Positions 60,369 through 64,000 of a stretch of DNA of 64,000 bases are shown in pieces. Below the pieces are notes generated by a model. It was not told the origin of the DNA, did no database searches, and was given only the letters and a program-made list of their open reading frames with translations. Where the stretch lies: the IMG/VR virus record IMGVR_UViG_3300047546_001496, positions 1 through 64,000 of that record; one strand, 5' to 3'. A program made the position numbers and the translations under genes. Origin of the DNA: a virus. Numbering within the stretch: the first letter of the stretch is position 1; every line of letters begins with the position of its first letter.

Positions 60369-60584
60369 ATGGAATATCTATATTCTGTAACCTGCACCTA
60401 CGATAGCGAAACTGCCCCTAGATGGATAGGTCGTTATAGTGATGCAATTTCGGCTGTTGAAACTTATCAAAAGTTTGTTGATTGGGGAACTGCTGTTGAA
60501 TACTCAACTATCAACTTATCAGAACCTAATGGCAAAATGCACACTAAGATTTTCTATAAAGACGGAAGCGTGAGTGGAAAATAA
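60369..60584 (+). CDS. 71-residue protein sharing a domain with the left-arm gene at 29101
   Basis: Almost the whole protein (YSVTCTYDSETAPRWIGRYS to EPNGKMHTKIFYKDG) corresponds to residues 20-85 of the 159-residue protein at 29101. It is therefore a stand-alone version of that domain. Function is unknown. It is followed directly by 60585. Confidence 0.6.
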   Translation: MEYLYSVTCTYDSETAPRWIGRYSDAISAVETYQKFVDWGTAVEYSTINLSEPNGKMHTKIFYKDGSVSGK

Positions 60585-60842
60585 ATGTCTGCTACAATGA
60601 TAAGCATGGATAACTTTGTATTCGTTGATCAATTACTTCCCGACCAATTACTGGAAGGGGATTTAATTGAATTTTCTGATGAATATGCAACCGAAATTGG
60701 AAGAGTTATTAATGTTGAATCTACATATGAAAATAATGAATATACTTATGTAATTCAAGGTAGAAATGACTTTGATGAAATTCTTGAAATTGTTGTTAAT
60801 GATTCAGAATATTTAAAATTATTTATTGTGCGTGACGAATAA
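60585..60842 (+). CDS. 85-residue acidic unknown protein
   Basis: A beta-rich acidic protein (LLEGDLIEFSDEYATEIGRV) resembling a small barrel. It begins on the base after the previous stop. Low predicted pI; no motif. Confidence 0.55.
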   Translation: MSATMISMDNFVFVDQLLPDQLLEGDLIEFSDEYATEIGRVINVESTYENNEYTYVIQGRNDFDEILEIVVNDSEYLKLFIVRDE

Positions 60843-60891
60843 AAACCGCACGTCCCGCCCGATTTGTCCGATTTGTTAAGAACCTCCCGAT

Positions 60892-60920
60892 TTGATTTTT
60901 GTATTTTTTTATGATAAGAT
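60892..60920 (+). promoter_or_regulatory. Early promoter (leaderless gene)
   Basis: TTGATT, 17-bp spacer ending TGA, TAAGAT (60915-60920), six bases before ATG 60927. TGTCCGA lies at 60865. Confidence 0.65.
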
Positions 60921-60926
60921 TATTTT

Positions 60927-61064
60927 ATGAGAAAGAAAACTGCTGAGGAATTAAGGCGCTTAATGGAATTGCGCCGATCTAATGCTGCTCAACCATTAAG
61001 GAACAAAAAAAATTATTCCCGAAAGATTAAGCACAAAAAATTTGACATCTCTGAAAATAAATGA
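60927..61064 (+). CDS. 45-residue basic protein (A-E-E-L-R-R family)
   Basis: MRKKTAEELRRLMELRRSNA with a Lys/Arg-rich tail. Similar to 55788 and to small actinophage proteins. No ribosome site, so translation is predicted to be leaderless. A nucleic-acid-binding role is plausible from charge. Confidence 0.6.
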   Translation: MRKKTAEELRRLMELRRSNAAQPLRNKKNYSRKIKHKKFDISENK

Positions 61065-61070
61065 TAAAAT
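61042..61070 (+). promoter_or_regulatory. Early promoter
   Basis: TTGACA, 17-bp spacer ending TGA, TAAAAT (61065-61070), overlapping the end of the 60927 gene. Confidence 0.75.
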
Positions 61071-61092
61071 AAAAGAAAAGAAAGGACCCATA

Positions 61093-61806
61093 ATGCTAAA
61101 ACGCTCTATGGATAGGAAGGTGACTAATGCAGTCTCAAAAAATGGAAAGACCCCAACAATTGCCAACACTTTTGGATTACCTGCTGGTAAAGATTTCTCG
61201 TGCCCTGGTGCCACCCCAACTTGTACAACTATTTGTTATGCAGGAAAACTCGAAAAAGTCTATAAAGGAGTAAAGGCAGTATTACTCCATAACTGGGAAT
61301 TACTTAAAGACGCTAATCAAGAAACGATGATTAGTTTATTGTCTGACATGATTGCAGACTTTAGAAAAGATTGTGAAAAGAAAAATGCACCCTTACTATT
61401 TCGTATTCACTGGGATGGGGATTTCTTCTCTGATACCTATACCAATGCATGGAAAATAGTAATTCTAAATAATCCTGACATTAAGTTTTGGGTTTATACT
61501 CGTGTACCTAGTGCAGCGACAATTCTTAATAAGATAGATAATCTATCTCTCTATTTCTCTACTGATAAAGATAACACCGAAAACGCTAAAAGTGTAAATG
61601 CGCTAGGTGTACGCCTTGCATACCTTGCAGATACTTTCGCAATAGGTCAAGCAGACTTAAAGGCTATGATTGGTAAGGTAGGCGCAAAGTGTCCTGAGAA
61701 TAAAAAGGCTATTCCCTTAATTGACAAAGACGGCTCTGCCTGTGTAAAATGTAGTCTATGCGTAGATAATAAGGCAGACATAGTATTTAGCGCAAAGAAA
61801 AGGTAG
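61093..61806 (+). CDS. Gp88-domain protein with Cys clusters (possible Fe-S protein)
   Basis: A 237-residue protein recognisable as the actinophage Gene product 88 family. It has NTFGLPAGKDFSCPG, then CTTICYAGKLEK, then FRIHWDGDFFSDTY, YTRVPSAA and LYFSTDKDN. A CX6CX3C cluster near residue 37 and a C-terminal CVKCSLC cluster (with an earlier CPENKK) could bind an iron-sulfur centre or zinc. The biochemical role is unknown. ATG 61093 has AAAGGA upstream. Confidence 0.8.
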   Translation: MLKRSMDRKVTNAVSKNGKTPTIANTFGLPAGKDFSCPGATPTCTTICYAGKLEKVYKGVKAVLLHNWELLKDANQETMISLLSDMIADFRKDCEKKNAPLLFRIHWDGDFFSDTYTNAWKIVILNNPDIKFWVYTRVPSAATILNKIDNLSLYFSTDKDNTENAKSVNALGVRLAYLADTFAIGQADLKAMIGKVGAKCPENKKAIPLIDKDGSACVKCSLCVDNKADIVFSAKKR

Positions 61807-61809
61807 GCT

Positions 61810-61884
61810 ATGAGATCTGAGTATTGGATAATAATAGGGTTATTACTATTTACCCTCTCAATGTGGGGGAGTAATGGGCTATAA
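61810..61884 (+). CDS. 24-residue membrane peptide
   Basis: MRSEYWIIIGLLLFTLSMWG followed by SNGL: one hydrophobic helix. AAAAGG is ten bases before the ATG, just after the Gp88 gene. Possibly a real small membrane protein. Confidence 0.4.
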   Translation: MRSEYWIIIGLLLFTLSMWGSNGL

Positions 61885-61915
61885 ATCTCAAAATGTGAGA
61901 TTTTTAGATTTGGAC

Positions 61916-61944
61916 TTGACAACCAATAAAATAAATGTCATAAT
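61916..61944 (+). promoter_or_regulatory. Early promoter
   Basis: TTGACA, 17-bp spacer ending TGT, CATAAT (61939-61944). Confidence 0.7.
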
Positions 61945-61981
61945 AAATACAAGAAATACCAACCTAACGAAAGGAAACAAA

Positions 61982-62149
61982 ATGGCAGTAAATACCGCAA
62001 CATACAAGGTAGGCGACCTCTACACCTCACAGAAATCAAAGGTTACAGGCACTATCACAGAAATCAAGCCAAACAAAGACGGAAACTCCGTTCGTGTCAA
62101 ACTTGATGTAAATGGCTCACCTCGCTGGACAACTTGGACAGCGAAGTAA
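61982..62149 (+). CDS. 55-residue YxxGDL family protein
   Basis: TYKVGDLYTSQKSKVTGTI, basic, beta-rich. Paralogous and equal in length to 62777. ATG 61982 has AAAGGAAAC upstream. A small barrel protein of unknown function, perhaps nucleic-acid binding. Confidence 0.65.
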   Translation: MAVNTATYKVGDLYTSQKSKVTGTITEIKPNKDGNSVRVKLDVNGSPRWTTWTAK

Positions 62150-62171
62150 TTTAGCAAACGCTAACCTGTCC

Positions 62172-62197
62172 TGAGCATGACAAGGCTAAACTGCTCA
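62172..62197 (+). repeat. TGAGCA...TGCTCA hairpin element, copy 1
   Basis: Stem TGAGCA/TGCTCA with TAAAC before the second arm; just before the promoter at 62199. Confidence 0.5.
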
Positions 62198-62198
62198 C

Positions 62199-62227
62199 TT
62201 GATTTTTAGCACTAAAAATGCTAAACT
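62199..62227 (+). promoter_or_regulatory. Early promoter
   Basis: TTGATT, 17-bp spacer ending TGC, TAAACT (62222-62227). Confidence 0.7.
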
Positions 62228-62264
62228 ATAAATAACCCAAAAACCCAAACGAAAGGATAAACAA

Positions 62265-62687
62265 ATGGCTAGAAATGGCAAAGCGATAAATGTAAAAATC
62301 GCTACAACTAAAGTAGTCAAGGCACTAGAAAGTGCGTTGGCTAAGTTAGATAAAGACTTCGCTTCACAAGAGGCGAACGAGGCAAAGCACGACAAAGCAG
62401 TAAAGGCATGGAATAAAGAGGTTGCCAAACTTGCTATGGGTGCTATCAACAAGGCAGAGGATTTATCTGCTCATACAAGATACAATGGCGAAATCCAAGT
62501 ATCTTTCTCACTACCTAAAGGTTCTATTGAAATCCCTGCTGAACCTAAGAAAGACTACAACTCTATCCATGAGTGGCAGTATCGTGAGCAAAAAGAGGAA
62601 ATTGAGAACGCAATTCGTATTCTCAAGATGACAGATGAGGAAGTAGTTTCTACTTCTACTTACAACGCTATCGCAAGATACTTGTAA
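62265..62687 (+). CDS. 140-residue helical phage protein (unknown)
   Basis: A Lys/Ala-rich helical N-terminal region (VKIATTKVVKALESALAKLD), then a beta-containing middle and a charged C-terminal helix. GAAAGGATAAACAA precedes the ATG. Similar proteins occur in actinophages without assigned function. A perfect promoter lies upstream. Confidence 0.6.
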   Translation: MARNGKAINVKIATTKVVKALESALAKLDKDFASQEANEAKHDKAVKAWNKEVAKLAMGAINKAEDLSAHTRYNGEIQVSFSLPKGSIEIPAEPKKDYNSIHEWQYREQKEEIENAIRILKMTDEEVVSTSTYNAIARYL

Positions 62688-62709
62688 TTAGATAGGCAGG
62701 GGAGGGTAT

Positions 62710-62738
62710 TTGACTTCCCTGCCAAAATCTAGTAAAAT
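62710..62738 (+). promoter_or_regulatory. Early promoter
   Basis: TTGACT, 17-bp spacer, TAAAAT (62733-62738). Confidence 0.7.
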
Positions 62739-62776
62739 AATAATAAGACCCAATAAACAGAAAGGCAAGAAAAAAA

Positions 62777-62944
62777 ATGACATTAGGCGGATACACTTAC
62801 CAAATCGGTGATTTATTCACAACAAGCAAAACAGGAATTACAGGTCGTATTGAGAAGTTCGTTCCAATGCGTCACAATGTAACAAAGGTAATGCTTCGCT
62901 TGGCAAATAATCAAACTCGATTTGCTATGGTAAAGACATACTAA
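62777..62944 (+). CDS. 55-residue YxxGDL family protein, second copy
   Basis: YQIGDLFTTSKTGITGRI, paralogous to 61982 at equal length. AAAGGCAAG lies about ten bases before the ATG. Basic, beta-rich, unknown function. Confidence 0.65.
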   Translation: MTLGGYTYQIGDLFTTSKTGITGRIEKFVPMRHNVTKVMLRLANNQTRFAMVKTY

Positions 62945-63019
62945 GTTTCTTTCCTGATAAGCCCCGCTAAAAAATGAAGTGGCGAAAGTCCTTGCGGGTA
63001 TTCCTGGAAAGATCATCCT

Positions 63020-63040
63020 GAGCATGATGTAAAACTGCTC
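63020..63040 (+). repeat. GAGCA...TGCTC hairpin element, copy 2
   Basis: CCTGAGCATG, then AAAACTGCTCC, then ACCTCCAAAAA; nearly the same as the element at 63968. Confidence 0.6.
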
Positions 63041-63053
63041 CACCTCCAAAAAC

Positions 63054-63063
63054 CCCACGTGGG
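63054..63063. promoter_or_regulatory. CCCACGTGGG palindrome
   Basis: Perfect 10-bp palindrome two bases before the CRP-like site. Confidence 0.4.
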
Positions 63064-63065
63064 CC

Positions 63066-63081
63066 TGTGATCTTTATCACA
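63066..63081. promoter_or_regulatory. CRP/GlxR-like palindrome
   Basis: TGTGA-TCTTTA-TCACA, exact consensus, one base before CGACACGCC. Confidence 0.6.
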
Positions 63082-63082
63082 C

Positions 63083-63091
63083 CGACACGCC
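63083..63091. promoter_or_regulatory. GGCGTGTCG motif, copy 6
   Basis: CGACACGCC; with the adjacent palindrome it repeats the layout at 57643-57669. Confidence 0.6.
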
Positions 63092-63111
63092 ATAAATTTT
63101 TAAGACTGGAC

Positions 63112-63140
63112 TTGTATTTTCCCCTATTTTTTGCTAGACT
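63112..63140 (+). promoter_or_regulatory. Early promoter
   Basis: TTGTAT, 17-bp spacer, TAGACT (63135-63140). Confidence 0.65.
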
Positions 63141-63169
63141 TGTTACAAGACCCAAAGAAAGGAAACAAA

Positions 63170-63445
63170 ATGATAGCGACAATGCTAGGACTACAAAATG
63201 CAACACAGGAAGCGGTTCATGACCCAATTATAATGAACATGGCTTCTGCTATTTATCATCACAAAGACGAAATGTCATCAGAGGAATTTGCTAGGGCTTT
63301 ATTTGAATACTCTGCTGCTCTTTCATCTATGACAACAACTCTCGTGACCCATGTATTATTGACACAAGAACAATTAGATGTTATGCTAGATACTATTAGA
63401 GAATTTGATGAACTAGGAAAGGACATCTCAAATGGAAACGAATAA
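63170..63445 (+). CDS. 91-residue helical protein (unknown)
   Basis: It starts MIATMLGLQNATQEAVHDPI at ATG 63170 with AAAGGAAAC upstream. All-helical prediction (EFARALFEYSAALSSMTTTL). It overlaps the next gene by 14 bases. Unknown family. Confidence 0.55.
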   Translation: MIATMLGLQNATQEAVHDPIIMNMASAIYHHKDEMSSEEFARALFEYSAALSSMTTTLVTHVLLTQEQLDVMLDTIREFDELGKDISNGNE

Positions 63446-63884
63446 TGAAACCGTGGCTCCAGTCCACTACAACCCAAATCAATTGGTAACCTATAAAGTT
63501 ATTGATTTAGATGCAACGGACCAAACCGTACAGTACCCAACTATCAAAGTTGTAGACCTTGAATGGGAACTTGAACAGGGCCGTCGTAAGTCGAAGAGGC
63601 TGAATGAATACGTAGAAAAAGTTGGCCATGTAGAAAATAGACTGGCTGATTATTTAGAAATGGACGCAGAAGACATTGTCTCTGAACTATGCAATATTTT
63701 TGGATTCAATCCAACCAAGGAAATTGAATTTGAAGCAACCGCAACAATTACTGGAAGGGTTAGTGTTCCACTAGCGGACCTATCAACATTTGACATTGAA
63801 GATATCGATTTGACTGTTTATGCAGATTCGCATTCACATGATGTTGATGTTGATGTAGAAGTTGACAACATCTCAATGCTATAA
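63432..63884 (+). CDS. 150-residue acidic actinophage-type protein (unknown)
   Basis: The protein has LEWELEQGRRKSKRLNEYV coiled coil, then a beta-rich acidic C-terminal domain (ATITGRVSVPLADLSTFDIE) ending in Asp/Val/His repeats. This architecture is common in actinophage early regions, with no known function. AAGGACATCTCAA lies before the ATG within the preceding gene. Confidence 0.65.
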   Translation: METNNETVAPVHYNPNQLVTYKVIDLDATDQTVQYPTIKVVDLEWELEQGRRKSKRLNEYVEKVGHVENRLADYLEMDAEDIVSELCNIFGFNPTKEIEFEATATITGRVSVPLADLSTFDIEDIDLTVYADSHSHDVDVDVEVDNISML

Positions 63885-63888
63885 AAAT

Positions 63889-63915
63889 TTGCGGGGTTCA
63901 TGAAAGGCCCCGCAA
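63889..63915. terminator. Perfect 8-bp GC hairpin after last gene
   Basis: TTGCGGGG pairs with CCCCGCAA four bases past the stop codon, loop 11 bases; no T-run follows. Confidence 0.5.
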
Positions 63916-63967
63916 TGTATGCAGCATCCCTCTTTCATCCTTTCTTTCAGGGATCTGCAAGGGACCT

Positions 63968-63990
63968 GAGCATGTCCATGTAAACTGCTC
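63968..63990 (+). repeat. GAGCA...TGCTC hairpin element, copy 3
   Basis: CCTGAGCATG, then TAAACTGCTCC, then CTCCAAAAA at the window edge. Confidence 0.6.
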
Positions 63991-64000
63991 CCTCCAAAAA

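Overview
The window is part of the genome of a long-tailed (siphovirus-type) double-stranded DNA phage. Base composition is AT-rich. A low-GC actinobacterial host is plausible, but this is inference. It rests on a Gp88-domain gene, an SLT-type lysozyme with an export signal, many apparently leaderless genes, and palindromes matching the actinobacterial CRP/GlxR consensus. No integrase, reverse transcriptase, terminase, DNA polymerase, tRNA or CRISPR array was recognised. Terminase and replication genes presumably lie outside the window.

Layout. (1) 1-19,560, minus strand, read right to left: head and tail morphogenesis in standard siphophage order. The order is portal, protease/scaffold fusion, capsid, accessory protein, adaptor, head closure, neck protein, tail terminator, tail tube, two tail-assembly chaperone paralogues, a 3,030-residue tape measure and distal tail proteins. 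(2) 19,573-25,331: a 1,234-residue tail protein and a B12-dependent (class II) ribonucleotide reductase. (3) 25,421-32,470: seven 2-oxoglutarate/Fe(II) oxygenase paralogues interleaved with two DUF6065-type proteins. (4) 32,496-40,336: fibre and adhesin-like genes, including an Fn3 protein with a phenylalanine/proline repeat and a cysteine-rich tail. (5) 40,443-41,006: the lysozyme, the only plus-strand gene in the left 53 kb. (6) 41,003-44,518: a GDP-sugar cassette (GT15-like and GT11-like glycosyltransferases, GDP-mannose 3,5-epimerase), an eighth oxygenase and a zinc ribbon. (7) 44,557-52,504: a Pro-Thr/cysteine-module adhesin split by an apparent -1 frameshift, and collagen-like and C1q-like fibre proteins. 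(8) 52,791-56,616: small mixed-strand genes. (9) 56,899-63,884, plus strand: about 25 very small early-type genes.

How it may work together (inference). Prolyl-hydroxylase-like oxygenases and GDP-sugar enzymes sit in one late-gene block with Pro-Thr, Phe-Pro and collagen-like virion proteins. This suggests a phage-encoded system that hydroxylates and glycosylates the virion surface in the cytoplasm.

The right arm has a strikingly regular control layer. Ten plus-strand promoters and one divergent minus-strand promoter have 17-bp spacers, mostly with an extended -10. They are associated with six exact copies of a 9-mer (GGCGTGTCG), seven CRP/GlxR-like palindromes, a TGTCCGA motif and DnaA boxes. 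The divergent region at 56.64-56.90 kb is the best candidate for a master switch or origin. Structural genes on the minus strand often have a TATAAT-like box 6-10 nt before ATG and no ribosome binding site, pointing to leaderless mRNAs.
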